Assembly (NCBI GenBank): GCA_023101725.1
Contig: JALJCO010001079.1
Location: forward strand, 62,001-126,000
Reading direction: 5' to 3'
Source: Atherinomorus stipes
Lineage: Eukaryota; Chordata; Actinopteri; Atheriniformes; Atherinidae
Length of the DNA stretch: 64,000 bases
A program made the position numbers and the translations under genes. The notes under the pieces were generated by a model. It was given only the letters and a program-made list of their open reading frames with translations. It was not told where the DNA came from and did no database searches. Each line of letters opens with the position of its first letter. Positions within the stretch are counted from its first letter, which is position 1. Positions 1 through 11,273 of this stretch are shown piece after piece.

Positions 1-659
1 AATGAGTACATACACTTTAGATTTAGCTGATTTGAGTTACTTCTTAAATAAAATGAATGGTTAATACTTATTGTGACTAATAACTTGGCTGGCACACAGT
101 AGTGTGTCTGGGGAAATGCAGATGTCCTGAGAAGCTGGACCATTGACTGGACTTTTTACCCTTCCCTAAACCTGACGGGCAGCTGCTTTCTTTCTTTCCT
201 CCATGGGCCACTGATAGCATCTGGGCCCCAGTTGCACCGTCGATGTTTACACCACAGATTAAAACCCTAATAATTTTCTCAAAAAAATTATGCATTATGA
301 TTAACCAATTATAATGAAATTAAGGAAAGAAGTACAAGACAGCAAAATCATGTTAAAAAAAATAAGATCACATACGATTCCTATCAATGAATGTAAGTAT
401 AAATATGATTATATAAAGTTTAATCGCATATTATGCTCATTCTGCTTATAATTTGCAGACTTACTGTACAGAGAATTGGGGTAATGCTTTCAAGACCAAC
501 TTACTTCCCATTTTCAAATTATAAAAAAGAGCTATAACATTTGTAAATCAACCAAAGTATATGCAACCGACAAAGATTTTGTTTAATAATTTAAATACCG
601 TTAAATTTTATGATTTAGTGTAACTTAAATTGGTGCAAGTCATGTTTAAATCATAATAC
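1..659. other. AT-rich non-coding, nothing recognised
   Basis: No gene, repeat unit or splice-bounded frame is visible. The short open frames here show no family resemblance. The stretch probably belongs to the intron upstream of the cbln1 terminal exon at 11076. Confidence 0.5.
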
Positions 660-699
660 AATTTACTTTGTTGCTGTACTCAGAAGCTGTTTGAAGTCG

Positions 700-1215
700 G
701 ACTGAGTCAATATGATTTGAGGGAAAAACAAAGAAAAAAACAACAAAAACAAGATAAGAACAATGCAAAGTAGAGATGTGTTTCTGTTAGAGGTGTAAAT
801 TTATGGAATAGTTTTGACAATGATCTAAAGAGATGTGCCTCACTGTCTTCATTTAAAATCATGTTTAAAACTGAAGTAGATAAATATAACCAACTATGAA
901 AGCTGGAACGATGAAAATATTGAAATCTTTAATTATATTTGCTCAGAAATTGTCATAAACCTTTCTTTTATGAATGTGTTTCTTTGAATTGAAAGTTTTG
1001 TTGTTGTTTTTCCTTTCATTTCTTTATTTACTTGAAAGCCTACACTGTAACTGCGTGGCCTGCTGAAGATGTGTTTTGTGTAAAAAGGGTTGGTGTAATA
1101 AGCCCTGGCTTCAGCCAACACCTATTTAATCATTCATATATCTTATGTTCTTCTCTGCTCTTGTGTATTTATTGATAGTTTGAATGCTAATTAAACAAAC
1201 AAACAAATAGTTCTT
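700..1215 (+). mobile_element. LINE 3' end relic (reverse transcriptase C-terminal tail)
   Basis: The frame at 789-899 reads 36 residues and a stop. It contains GVNLWNSF, then DLKRCASLSSFK and FKTEVDKY, the pattern (LWNSL..., then SL..FK...LK) that closes the ORF2 protein of many fish non-LTR retrotransposons. About 300 bp of 3' UTR-like sequence follows, ending in an AAACAAACAAACAAA tail at 1193-1208. The rest of ORF2 is missing, as expected for a 5'-truncated copy. No target-site duplication was identified, and the LINE clade is uncertain. Confidence 0.6.
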
Positions 1216-2416
1216 TGTTTTGTTACATTTGTTTTATAGATCCCTGTTTGACAGGGTATGTCTAATATTGTGTTTTGTCACACTGTCCAAAATTAAACAT
1301 TTAAAATCAACAAATCAAATCAAATAATAGAAATATATATTACATCTGTATGCAAAATAATTATTTACAGCGTTGTTACAGCTTGGGATTTCCATTTTTT
1401 CATAAAATTTCTATTTAGTAAACTAATAAATATTAAATGACTAGAATTGGAAATGTAAATATGATAAATAAAAAATCAAATTTGAGTTGCTTTGTGAGAG
1501 ATTTTAATTGGTTGAATCTGTTTTAAACTGAGCTGTAACCTGATCAACGTGATCATGAAAATTTATTTTATTTGGGAAAAAAAGAAGATATTTCATGAGC
1601 AGTATTAACCATCAACTTTTCTGTTGTTTTATTGTTAACTTATATTTAGGTTGTTTATATTCATAAGTTTATTCTTTTTTAAAGCCAAATTTGTCTTGAT
1701 TTGCTTTGCTTCATGTTGATAAATGACCCTCTTGTTGTGGTTCTCTGGTGTACTTTTCGCAGAACCAAGCTGTGCTGAGATAAATGTGCTTATCGAAGAT
1801 GCCACAAAGAAATGTAACGAAGTCATTTCAGCAGCTTCTGTGTTTAAGAAATAAATGGAGATGTGGTGGTTCAGCCACCACTATCTCACTAATGAGCTAC
1901 AAAACTATGAAGTGTAAAAGTGTGATGAGAGCCACAAATCAAGAATCGAATCCTGTTTGTGTCTTTGGTTTTGCTGCATTCAGGTTTCTATCAGAAAAGT
2001 TCATTTAAATGTGGATCAACACTTCAAATAACCTGCAGCACCACTGCTGTCGCTGCCAGGTTTGTTTTAATCATCGTCAGTCCTCGGGAGGAATTAAGCT
2101 TCCATATAGAGAGAAAACATGCAGTAAACTGTAATATCGTTAAATATTAAAGTAAAGATTTGACTTGCAGTAAAGCTGCAGTATCCAAGGCGTGTTACTG
2201 TATGCTGCATCTTACGTCTGCACGTGTGTAGCTTGGTCCGGTAGTTGTGGAACAGAAGCAGAACTCCCTGATGGGGATGCAGCTCTTATCAATACACATG
2301 TGCTGCGATTTTTGAAGCCTAAATTTTTTTGTAGTATTCTTTTGTGATACCAGTACATTTGTGATATATTGTGCTTCCTTTCTGTGGATGCACTGAGTCA
2401 ACATATCTGAATCTCA
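1216..2416. other. Non-coding, nothing recognised
   Basis: AT-rich intronic-looking sequence. Short frames around 1784-2150 have no recognisable domain and no supporting splice sites. Confidence 0.45.
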
Positions 2417-3023
2417 GGGGCTGTTCACATGAGGACGATTGTGGGTAAAAACAGCAAACTATTTCATCATAAGTGCCTTTCGTTCACACGGTAACGGCGT
2501 TATTCTGGGTTGAAGACGCAAAAAGCTGAAGACTCATTCCAAAGTGGAATTCCTGAGGATGCCACGCTGTTGCGCCCTCGTCTGCACGGTCCAAAACGCA
2601 GAAATGATGGTGGACCCACAGACCTGCTGACGCCGTGCTCACGTGGCATGCGCGTGACGTCACACAATACAGGAAAAACAACGTCGGACTACGTAAGCCC
2701 AGCGGATCTCCACATTGCGAGCTTGTAAGTGAGTGTCGTTTGGAGAAGTAATTCTACCTTCTCATCTGTCCACACAAAGTTCCTCCTCATCGAAGCGAAC
2801 AGAGATGAATAATTGTACGCATGCGTGCGGACATGGTGGAGTTCTGTCACAACACCACCTAAAGGCCCGGCGTGCATATCCAATCAAATTCCACACACGC
2901 TTGCGTCCTCGTATGCACAGATTTCTTCATGACGATGCTCGTGTGAACGCAGATAAAAAGATGAAGACAAGACGCCACTTTTGCGTCTTCTCTTCTGATC
3001 GTCGCCGTGCGAACGTAGCCTCG
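2417..3023. mobile_element. GC-rich non-autonomous DNA element (MITE) with imperfect terminal inverted repeats
   Basis: The left end reads GGGGCTGTTCACATGAGGAC. The right end, reverse-complemented, reads GAGGCTACGTTCGCACGG, an imperfect inverted match of the type found in fish MITEs. The interior is much richer in CpG and GC than its flanks, which explains the overlapping 98-99 codon frames on both strands. Neither frame resembles a protein family. No clear target duplication was seen, so the ends are approximate. Confidence 0.5.
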
Positions 3024-3174
3024 GTTTAATCCTCTGCAGCCTTTGTCAGTGAATGCACCATGTGCATAAGACTGCATGTTTGTTTTCTGTTTGGACTTAC
3101 TGAATAAAGACCCGAAGCTGGCCATGTTTAACAAGCTGGAGCATTTAGCTCGATTCAAAATGAGCTAGACGGGC

Positions 3175-3322
3175 TGAATGGTGGTGTGGTTGCACCGTTA
3201 CTGGTAACCATTACATCAGCTGGGGGCTTCCTGTGTGGAGCTGTTCTCCCTGTGTGTGCATGGGTTCTCTCCAGATACTCCAGCATCCTCCCAGTCCAAA
3301 GACATGTTTGTTAGGTTAACTC
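3175..3322 (+). repeat. SINE/LINE 3'-region fragment, 5' part
   Basis: Contains the fish repeat wording TTCCTGTGTGGAG, GTTCTCCCTGTGTGTGCATG, GGTTCTCTCC and CAGTCCAAAGACATG, recognised from memory as the body of a widespread teleost SINE/LINE tail. The copy stops abruptly after GTTAGGTTAA. The expected continuation resumes about 1.2 kb later, at about 4515, so it appears to have been split by an insertion. Confidence 0.6.
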
Positions 3323-4513
3323 AAAAAAGTGTTTCAAGCCCCTCTTACATGTGGATCATTAAGATTTTATTTTATTTTATTTTTTTAATTTGCCGTTAAA
3401 TATAACTATATTCATTTTGTACATAAAGTAAAATTATTTCATAGCAAACATTCTTGGATTTGTCAACTCAAATTTAATGAGTTTGATGGGCTAATTAGAT
3501 ATTTCTCATTGTGCATCGCGGTACCCTCTGTTCTTTTCTGCACTGAGTTAAATGTCCATGTAATCCCACTCTCCCAGTCTATTTGATATCTCATAACCAA
3601 GCATTGGCAATGCAAACCTTCTTAATGATAGCAGGTAAGCATGACTACACCAACCGTATAGAAAAGTCAGCAAGGCAATGATTAATAATAAACTATTATC
3701 ATCTAAAGAACTTGCTCAAACCAAGACCTGATCTGATTGGATTATTACAACCTTCATCCCCAATTACTTTTTATTTTAATTGAGCTAGTTAAGCTTTAAA
3801 ATACATAAAATGAGTCCATGTAAGTCATTTAACTCCACTGAGCAACATTATTTTATCTTGAAGTTACATCAATCATTTACATTTATTAAATGTGATTATT
3901 TCCACTTAAAGGGACAAGAGGCAAGAATTGTGAAAGAATAAACAAACATGTCCAGTTTTTAATACTAATGGGTGATGAAGCGCTAAAAACCAAAAAGATC
4001 GAGTCCACCCACATCTCTCTCCGTTGCCTTGAACAGGCTGTGTGCTGCATAAAGCGCTGCAATTTGGTGGCTGAATTTCCCGCGCTGCCCTGCGGATGTG
4101 ACATCAATGAACACTGCATCTACATCCTTGACAGTTTTGATACAGGAAGGAGAGCGGGACGATGAATTCAAACACTGCATGGATTCTTCTGCCGTCAGCA
4201 AATGATCCAGATAAACTGAAAGACACTAAAAAGTGGAACTACAAGGAAAAAGACTTTATCAGCGTAGTTCACGCTCCCGTGCCGGTCGGCTGATGGCTGC
4301 AGTTACCCGCAGCGCCAGTCACTCGCGAGTCTCATTTCTTCGTCTTGCCTCAAGTCCCTGTAAAGCAGTTGAATAAAAATGTGTTGGACTTACCCAGCTA
4401 CGTTACATTATTGTGTACAGTTTGAGTTCACCGTACGTATTTAACGGATGGAAAAACTACCCTAAATTTAATTGAGTTGACCCAATTAATCATGTCTTTG
4501 AGGGGTTGTTTTT
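3323..4513. mobile_element. Insertion of about 1.2 kb splitting a SINE/LINE tail; inverted-repeat ends
   Basis: The interval separates two pieces of one repeat. Its ends are loosely inverted: near the left is CAAGCCCCTCTTACATGTGG, and near the right, reverse-complemented, is CAACCCCTCAAAGACATGAT. Inside it, 4089-4375 is a copy of a repeat also present at 62398-62708. Class and exact ends are uncertain, and no target duplication was defined. Confidence 0.4.
4089..4375 (+). repeat. Dispersed repeat copy 1 (second copy at 62398-62708)
   Basis: Shares with 62398-62708, in the same order and orientation, CTGCGGATGTGAC, CAGTTTTGATACAGGAAGGA, TGGATTCTTCT, CCAGATAAACTGAAAGACAC, GAAAAAGACTTTAT and GAGTCTCAT. 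The two copies differ by small indels and substitutions. No coding potential is shared, so this is a non-coding repeat of unknown class. Confidence 0.7.
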
Positions 4514-4656
4514 TTTCTGTCTGGCCCAGTGTTGGCCCAGCCATGGTCTGGTGACCGTCCACAGTCGTTCATTCATCTAGTAGCTGCTGGGATGGTCTCC
4601 AGCCACCCTCAACCCTGCAGCAGAATAAGTAGGTACAGAAAATGGATGGATGGAAT
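4514..4656 (+). repeat. SINE/LINE 3' tail ending in GGAT repeats
   Basis: Carries CTGGTGACCGTCCA, GCTGCTGGGATGGTCTCCAG, CCACCCTCAACCCTG and the terminal AGAAAATGGATGGATGGA, the classic 3' end of a teleost SINE/LINE family. It appears to be the continuation of the fragment at 3175-3322. Confidence 0.65.
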
Positions 4657-6365
4657 CCATTGTCAAAATTCTCTTTATATTTTTTCACCTTTTCTACACA
4701 GAATTATCTGTCTAGTATCTTCTGAGATGTGTGAAAAGAAAAAAAAGGAAAGAACAATTTCTAACGTGGAGCATAAAACAGATACAGTTTAATTCAGTGT
4801 TGCCAGGTCTGCTTGTTGTCAGTGAATTTGGGCTTGTTTTTCTAAAGTCGCTTGACGGGTTTAAGGTTATTAGTTCAGTTGTTTTTTTGGGCTTGTCCTC
4901 TTTTCATGAAGACATTCTGGTTCTCTCTCAGATGTCCACCATAAACCAAAACCTCTGGATGCAGAACGGGAGACGTGAACGCAACAGTTTATCCTATTTT
5001 GTAGGAACTAGTGTCCACAGCTCCTGTTTCCTTGGTTACTGCAGCTGTCCAAGCCAGCATGGCCCTGCCCGGTCACACGTGCATGCTTTACTTGACAGAG
5101 TAGCATTGGTCACTAGTAAATAAGGAAATAAGTCAAATACATATGATAAAGAGTCGGAGAAAGAGAGTTTATTGTAGGGCTCACCATGCAGCATGCTATT
5201 ATTTCTTATAACTAAAATAAACTTTTTGAAGAACTTTAAAGTTTATTCATCAGTAAAAAAGAAAAACAAGATCAGGTTATTTATGTTAAACATTTAACAA
5301 AGAATTTAAAAAACTTAAAGGGGACATAAAAACAATAATTAATGCAGTCATCAATCCCATTTAAGATATTCATCATTAGACTCTGATTTTGCCTTTAGTC
5401 TGGTTCATTTCATCCATTTTTTTTGTTAATCCATTCATCCTGGCTTTTTAGACAAACAGGGTGCTGGACTAAGTCCTGCTCTGCAAGTCCGTCTGAATTC
5501 AGTCTTTAGTTTGTTTTTTGTTTTTATTTATTTCACCTTTTGTTTTACTCCTAATCTTTGTTTTTGTTATTTTATGGTTTGACAGACCTTCTTGGAGATG
5601 CTTTAGTTGTTAATATTATTTGTTCTCGTTATAGAAATAAAGTAGAAGTGGAAATTACACTGAGCTGTGTTGTCGTAGTAATTTGAGGTTTAATTAGCAG
5701 ATGGAGATAGTTTTTCAGGTAAGTCTCTCTTTGTTGAGCGACTTTCATAGAATACCTCCCTGGTGGAAGAGAGGAAGTAACAGGCTCGGGAAGCAACAGT
5801 CCAATGACATGCATGTTTGGTTCAGTTTTTACTAGTATATGTTCAGTGTTTTCTACAGTAAAAAAAAAAACTTTTTTTTTTTATTCGCTGATTATTCTGA
5901 GAAGATCAGAACCAGTTTTAAGACCAAAATCTTGCAGGTATTTTCTTATTTTCTACACTTTTGTTTGGTTAAACCTTTAACAAAAAAAAAAAAAAGAAAA
6001 AAAGGAAAACTCGGAATTTGCCAAGAAAATCAGTTTATCTTCAGGTGTTATAAACCTCTGGGTCAGTGTGAGGGAGACATATCTTAAAAATGCAGTGATC
6101 TACAATTCCATGACAAACACTCTCAAAAATTAAAATGAAAAGGAGACAAATGCTCACAAATGGATTTTTCATCTATATTTATGATAAAAAAATGAATAAA
6201 TGAAATGATGAAATATGAATTATGTTCACACATTGACTTAATTTTGAAAATATGGAGAATTACTTTCAAAATAAAGTGCACTTGTAAAATATGTAAATGA
6301 ATTTTGTAGTTCTTTTACACCTAAGGCCACTTTATTTCACTTCGTAAGACATTTGTTGGAAAAAA
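4657..6365. other. AT-rich non-coding with homopolymer A/T tracts
   Basis: No gene or recognisable repeat. Short A and T runs occur near 5864-5881 and 5983-6003. The open frames at 4731-5123 and 5839-6087 are low-complexity and resemble no family. Confidence 0.45.
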
Positions 6366-6373
6366 CTTTAGAC

Positions 6374-6557
6374 CAGTTTGGTTCTACGAGGGCCACAATC
6401 CAGCAGGCTTACATTTCTACCTGCTCTAAGACACCTGACTCAAATTAAATACATCAAATATAGCTCTGCACAATGAGTCATTAACTTGTGTTGGAACACA
6501 GAGACGTGGAAAACCTGCTGGATTGTGGCCCTCGTAGAACCGTATTCAGTAACCCTG
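6374..6557. mobile_element. hAT-type MITE with perfect 8-bp target-site duplication
   Basis: A 184-bp foldback element flanked on both sides by CTTTAGAC (6366-6373 and 6558-6565). The left arm begins CAGTTTGGTTCTACGAGG and the right arm ends GTAACCCTG. The subterminal arms contain a long inverted match around GGTTCTACGAGGGCCACAAT. The 8-bp duplication and CAG...CTG ends are typical of hAT-superfamily insertions. There is no coding content. Confidence 0.85.
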
Positions 6558-6565
6558 CTTTAGAC

Positions 6566-7540
6566 ACTGATTTAAAATCTCCTATTAGGTTACTGTGATC
6601 CAATTACAAGCTTAGACCTGTGTGATATTTGTTGTGACATATGCAACAGAACTGTTTTTTTTACTTTCTTTTTTTTAAATAGGTATTGTAAAACAGTTGG
6701 TATCTGTCTGTGCGCTGGGACTTAAACACCATCTGCAAAGGACAGACATGTTTCAGGAATCTCCTGTCAGCATACACACCTGGAAAGTTGAGAGCTTCAC
6801 AGAAAATAAGAATATAAGGAGATTTCTTTTGTTTGTTTCATGCCGCCAGGTTGTTTATAGACTGTTTCTGCTTCTAGGAGTCTGCTGTGATATGGAAAAC
6901 TTCTGATCATTTTAGCTGCCTTTTTTATCCAGCTTGATATGTGAGGTTGAGAGGAGAACATAAAACCGAAAAAACAACTTAATCTGCCGTCACTGACAGT
7001 TGCAGAAGGAAGGAGTTGTAGAAATGGAGTGTAAGAAAAACTGTCGTTTCTCATTACTGATCAGGATGCAGAGAGTCTGCTGACTGGAAGGTGTGTAATC
7101 CCACACGACTTGTAAAGTGTGACTCGGCATAAACAGACGTTCCTCCGACATTTCTCCCAGTTTGTTTTAGCACCGCATTGTTTCCAGAGGTAACACAAAG
7201 CCGTGTTTTTATTTAAGTGAAATGAGAGAGGGAATCAAATCTCCCAAGTGCTTGTGTTTCTGCTGTTGCTTAAAGGAGATGTGATGAAAGCTGTTGTCTG
7301 GTGTTTTTTTTTCCTGGCTGAATGAGGAAATCACTGGCAGGCAATGCTCTCCTTAAGATGTTATTCCTTACTGGAGTATTTGTCGTCAGACAAACTGCAA
7401 GTCTCTTGTCGGTGTAGCGTTACAGTTAAGTCTGTTAAATTCTCTGTGAATGGAGACAAAGGAATAGAAGTTCACTCCCGATAAATTTATTGCTGACTGC
7501 ACAAAGCTGAAGACAAAATGTTACAGTTTTATTTTATCCA
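6566..7540. other. Non-coding, nothing recognised
   Basis: Unique-looking intronic sequence. Short frames on both strands (for example 6697-6906 and 6797-7054) overlap and have no domain similarity. Confidence 0.45.
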
Positions 7541-7545
7541 TATGA

Positions 7546-8025
7546 ATTACTGTGCAAAAGTCTTGGAACATCGACATAAATCCAAGGTATGAGTTAAAAA
7601 CAGAGTCGGTCCATTTCTCAGGAATCTTAAAAGGACCATTTGGTCGAAAAAGCTTTTTTCTTCAACACCGTCTAAAAGCTCTGAGACAAACTTTATGTCT
7701 TTTCTTAAAGTAGTCTTCAGGAACAGTTCTCCAGACCTCCAGAAACTCTTCTTTAGATGTTTCTGCCTTTTGTGCTGTTCTCTTTCCAGCTGATCCCAAA
7801 CTGCTTCAACAATTGTTGAGGTCATGGATCTGGGGCAGATCCATCCCTCCATCAGACCTGTTGAGGTCCGGGTTCTGGGGAGAATCCCATCCCTCCATCG
7901 GACCTGTTGAGGTCTGGGTTCTGGGGCAGATCCATCCCTCCAATGGACCTGCTTCCACTGATCTCCAGACCAGTTCTTGTATCGTGTGAGACACCTCAGC
8001 CTTTTCTTTGCGCTGCATAACTGTC
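7546..8025 (-). pseudogene. Tc1/mariner-like transposase relic (C-terminal part)
   Basis: On the minus strand the residues AVWDQLEREQHKRQ, followed by KKSFWRSGE, match the C-terminal region of Tc1-like transposases (the VWD-LERE-NKRQ then KEELW pattern). The plus-strand end TACTGTGCAAAAGTCTTGGA resembles the terminal sequence of fish Tc1-like elements. The catalytic DDE part is not recognisable and the frame is disrupted by a tandem expansion at 7816-7951, so the element is dead. A 362-bp MITE is inserted next to it at 8029. Confidence 0.6.
7816..7951. repeat. Three tandem units of 45-46 bp inside the Tc1 relic
   Basis: Units start at 7816, 7861 and 7907, each opening TTGAGGTC and closing with CCATCCCTCCA and a variant of GGACCTG. 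Lengths are 45, 46 and 45 bp. The frame-breaking middle unit makes it a non-coding expansion within a decayed transposon. Confidence 0.8.
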
Positions 8026-8028
8026 TAA

Positions 8029-8390
8029 TGGGCCTTTTCCACTGCACATTTTCGTAACCCTTCCACACGGCACGGCATGCTTTACTGTATTTGTTTCCTC
8101 TGTGAAAACCCGTAACCAGCCGTTACGATTTTTCACAATCGATTTTTCACGCAGCAGTAACACCTCAACTCAATATTATCCAATGCCTCCATTGTTATTT
8201 TTACTTTACTGACAACCGCATGGCACGGCAGTGACGTCACGGCAGTCTCGACCGCGCCTACTCCACCCACTTCCAGGTAGTAGACTACTGCCTCTCCTGT
8301 GTGGAAACAAAAAACATCCTGGTCGTCTTTAGCGTGTGGTGCTGTACTGTGCGGTACCGTGCCCTGTGCAGCTGCAATGGAAAAGGCCCA
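8029..8390. mobile_element. PIF/Harbinger-type MITE, TAA target duplication
   Basis: Terminal inverted repeats TGGGCCTTTTCCACTGCA (8029-8046) and its near-perfect inverse at 8373-8390 (17 of 18 positions) enclose a CpG-rich interior. Both ends are flanked by TAA (8026-8028 and 8391-8393), the 3-bp TWA duplication expected of PIF/Harbinger transposition. It is non-coding, and the short frame at 8336-8527 crosses its right edge. Confidence 0.75.
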
Positions 8391-8525
8391 TAACGTTACA
8401 ACTCTGTGTTCCTGACCCGCTGGATGGCTCGGTGATATGTATCCACATTTCTGGATCCTTCATTCTCAGCAGCGTCCCGAGGCTGAGAAACTGCACCACT
8501 GAATATTTCTTTGGGGACGCTTCAT

Positions 8526-8810
8526 GATGTTGCAGCTGAGTTTTGCTTTACACACAGCATCACATGCCAGCAACCAGACATCAACATGCTGGTTGTTTGA
8601 ACACACACCATGGCTGATTCAGCAAAGAAACACAAGAGGACATAAGAGGAAGAAAGGTAAAGAAGGACAGAAAGGGACAGAGCAAGAGAGAAGACGAGTC
8701 AAGATTGTCTCTTTCTGGCTGGAGAGGACTCAAAGCTCAGATGGGATGCAAGTTGGATGTCAGGTTAGTTGTTGGGAGGGGGCACATCACTGAGAAAATC
8801 TGCTAAATTT
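8526..8810 (+). repeat. Dispersed repeat R1, copy 1
   Basis: First of four copies in the window (also 9075-9305, 29176-29445 and, inverted, 60251-60385). Shared blocks, in order, are GCAGCTGAGTTT, ACATGCCAGCAA, GGCTGATTCAGCAAAGAAAC, a purine-rich AGGAAGAAAGG segment, CTGGCTGGAGAGGA, and ACTGAGAAAATCTGC. The class is unknown and no coding frame is conserved among copies. Confidence 0.7.
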
Positions 8811-9074
8811 CCGTAGTGTGTCCTTAAGAATGACTTCTTGACATTGCTGATGAGGCTTTGGCCCACAGTAGATGGATCAGCTGAAGGTCCAGATGCATAT
8901 CTCAGGTTCTGGTTCAGGTTTTGCTGGATTTTTTTCCTGTTTCATAAAGTAACTACATAACTTTCTGACCTTAAAACTCTGACCTTCTGAATCATTTTGC
9001 TTATACAGTGACATTTATGATATTGCCCTATGGCATCCTGAGGCCAAGAAAACACACTTTACAACTTTTTTTTT

Positions 9075-9305
9075 CCCAGCCTGGCCATTTTAAACCCATA
9101 CCACGGCTGACTTAGCAAAGAAACACAAGAACATTATCAGAGGAAGGAAAGAGAAACAAACAGAGCAGAAGATGAGAGTCAATATTGGACTGACTTTTAC
9201 TGAGAGGAGAGATCTCAGAGAATGGACAGGATGCAAAGCGGATGCTGGATTAGCTGTTGTTAGGGGCACCTGACTGAAAAAATCTGCCAAATTTCAGGTG
9301 TACGG
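9075..9305 (+). repeat. Dispersed repeat R1, copy 2
   Basis: Contains GGCTGACTTAGCAAAGAAAC, GGAAGGAAAGAGAAAC, GACTTTTACTGAGAGGAGAG and GAAAAAATCTGCCAAATTTC, colinear with copies 1 and 3. It begins part-way into the repeat, lacking the CAGCTGAGTTT block. Confidence 0.7.
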
Positions 9306-9389
9306 CTTTAAGGACATTCATTACTCACAAAAGTTAGGGATATTCAACTTTTGGTTGTAATTTAAGGAAAATGTCAAATGTTCACACCA

Positions 9390-9645
9390 TATTACCTCCG
9401 CCAAGGAGGTAATGTTTTCGGTAGCATTGGTTTGTCTTTTCGTCTGTCAGCAACTTTACCAAAAAAGTACTAGATGGATTGACCTGAAATTTTCACCAGC
9501 GGTGTGCCTCAGCCCAAGAACAAACCCATTGAATTTTGGTGGTGATCCGGACCATTTCAGGATCCAGGAATTTTTTTGAAGGATTTTTTACCATTGCGAG
9601 AGCTGCTTGGCAGAAGTCTGCGCTCTCCGAGTGCTTTTCTAGTTG
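9390..9645 (+). repeat. Dispersed 'CCTCCGCCAAGGAGG' repeat, plus-oriented copy
   Basis: Starts with the small palindrome ACCTCCGCCAAGGAGGT and runs through GGTTTGTCTTTTCGTCTGTC, TTGACCTGAAATTTTCACC, GGTGGTGATCCGGACC and TCTGCGCTCTCCGAGTGC. An inverted copy of the same text is at 40490-40735, with a related end fragment at 39618-39680. The family is common in animal genomes and the name is not certain. Confidence 0.7.
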
Positions 9646-10348
9646 ACAGTATTTCATGAATGTTGGATATTTAACTGAAATTATGATGTGGTAATCCACA
9701 TCCTCCATCTCAAACAATTTATTGAAAGAAGAGCTAACAACAGTGGTGGATATACCACAACATAAAAATGACAATGTCTCAATAACTTGTCATGTGTTTG
9801 GTGTCGTCTTGATCTGATGTCGTCTAAAGAAACAAGTTGTTTCGAAACAGTTTTTAAACAGTCTCTGTTTTTAAACAGAACATTTAGAGGTCAAGTCACA
9901 GTTTAGACATTACTTTTGTAGTTTTTTGTTGTTTGCCATCTTTTTGGAGAACAGCACGATGTGCATTAAATATTTAATCATTGAACAATGTACATGTGCA
10001 AAAAAAAAGTTTAGAGAGTCTAATTCAGTTCTCCTGCAAAGATTGTGGTGGATTTTAGGTTCTTCCTGATATCATAGGAAAAGCCACATATCCCTACCTT
10101 TTTGTTAGTATTATAGTTTTTTAGTCCTTATTCTTTTTCTTTTGTCCTCTACTAGTCCTGTTTGCTCAAACATTTAAGGGACCCACATAACACCAGGCTG
10201 AGAATGCAGATTGTTCTGCTAGCAGCTCTTTCAGAAGCACCTTGTATAGACAGAAACTGCCTTTGGATTATCTGCAAGATATGATCTACAATAGTTCTTT
10301 ATACATTTTCTGTTGAGTCAAACACTGGTCCATCTTTTGAGTTGGGAG

Positions 10349-10532
10349 TAGGGATGTAACGATTTGGTTGAACAATGATTTGATTCATATCACAAGTCAT
10401 GGTTTTTGATTCGATTCAAGGACGATATTGGTTAATTTAGAACGATTCGATTCAGTGACTTAAAATCAAATTCAGAAATCGTGAATTGTGATATGAATCG
10501 AATCGTTGTTAAACCAAATCATTACACCCCTA
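10349..10532. mobile_element. hAT-type MITE (AGGGRTGTAA ends), 8-bp target duplication
   Basis: A 184-bp AT-rich foldback with ends TAGGGATGTAACGATTTGG and, inverted, TAGGGGTGTAATGATTTGG (18 of 20 bases shared from AGGG onwards). The flanks are GTTGGGAG (10341-10348) and GTTGGGAA (10533-10540), 7 of 8 identical, as expected for an ageing hAT insertion. The interior alternates GATTCGATT-type motifs, and there is no coding content. Confidence 0.8.
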
Positions 10533-10604
10533 GTTGGGAACCTTCTTTAATGCCATAGGTCACGGTCAAGTAGCTCAACGTAAAAAAAGTGAGAGTGAGA
10601 GGGA

Positions 10605-10860
10605 GGGTGGGTAGCCTAGTGGCAATGTTGCGGTCCTTGGCTCGACAGACTTGGGTTCCAGTACCCAACACGGCTCTCAGGTGAACCACTATGGACCCCT
10701 GAGCAAGGTTCTTAACCCCCACCAACTGCTCCCTGGAAGCTGCAATTGGCTGCCCACTGGTGAGAAGGCTGGTGAGGTCAGGTGAGAAGGGTTAAATGCT
10801 GAGGATGGATTCCCTAATCGGTACTCGAATTGGGATTTATAAGTATATTCTGAATTATTA
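10605..10860 (+). repeat. tRNA-derived SINE
   Basis: The head reads GGGTAGCCTAGTGGCAATG (A-box-like) followed by GGGTTCCAGTACCC (B-box-like), the internal RNA polymerase III promoter layout of tRNA-derived SINEs. The body contains GGACCCCTGAGCAAGGTTCT, TAACCCCCACCAACTGCTCC and TTGGCTGCCCACTG, typical of teleost SINEs. The 3' end fades into TTATTATTATTAAAATG. It lies about 215 bp upstream of the cbln1 terminal exon, inside the intron. Confidence 0.8.
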
Positions 10861-11042
10861 TTATTAAAATGAGTGTAAAGCCAACAATCTTCAGGAAGAT
10901 TGAGGATTAGATCAAGACCACTGTAAAGGGTTTTATCAAAGTGAAACCTAAAGAAATGAAGACTTGATCAAAGTACTTGCAGAGATGTGTTTCTTGGCAG
11001 TAAAAAATCCATCTATTTCCGCTCGATCTGTCATGATGATGA

Positions 11043-11273
<231 letters not shown>

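Noticed and set aside
4731..5123. 130-codon plus-strand frame
   Set aside because: No recognisable domain, low-complexity start, and no splice support; likely chance.
7547..8068. 173-codon minus-strand frame as a host gene
   Set aside because: It is composed of a MITE end, a tandem repeat and a Tc1 transposase C-terminal relic.
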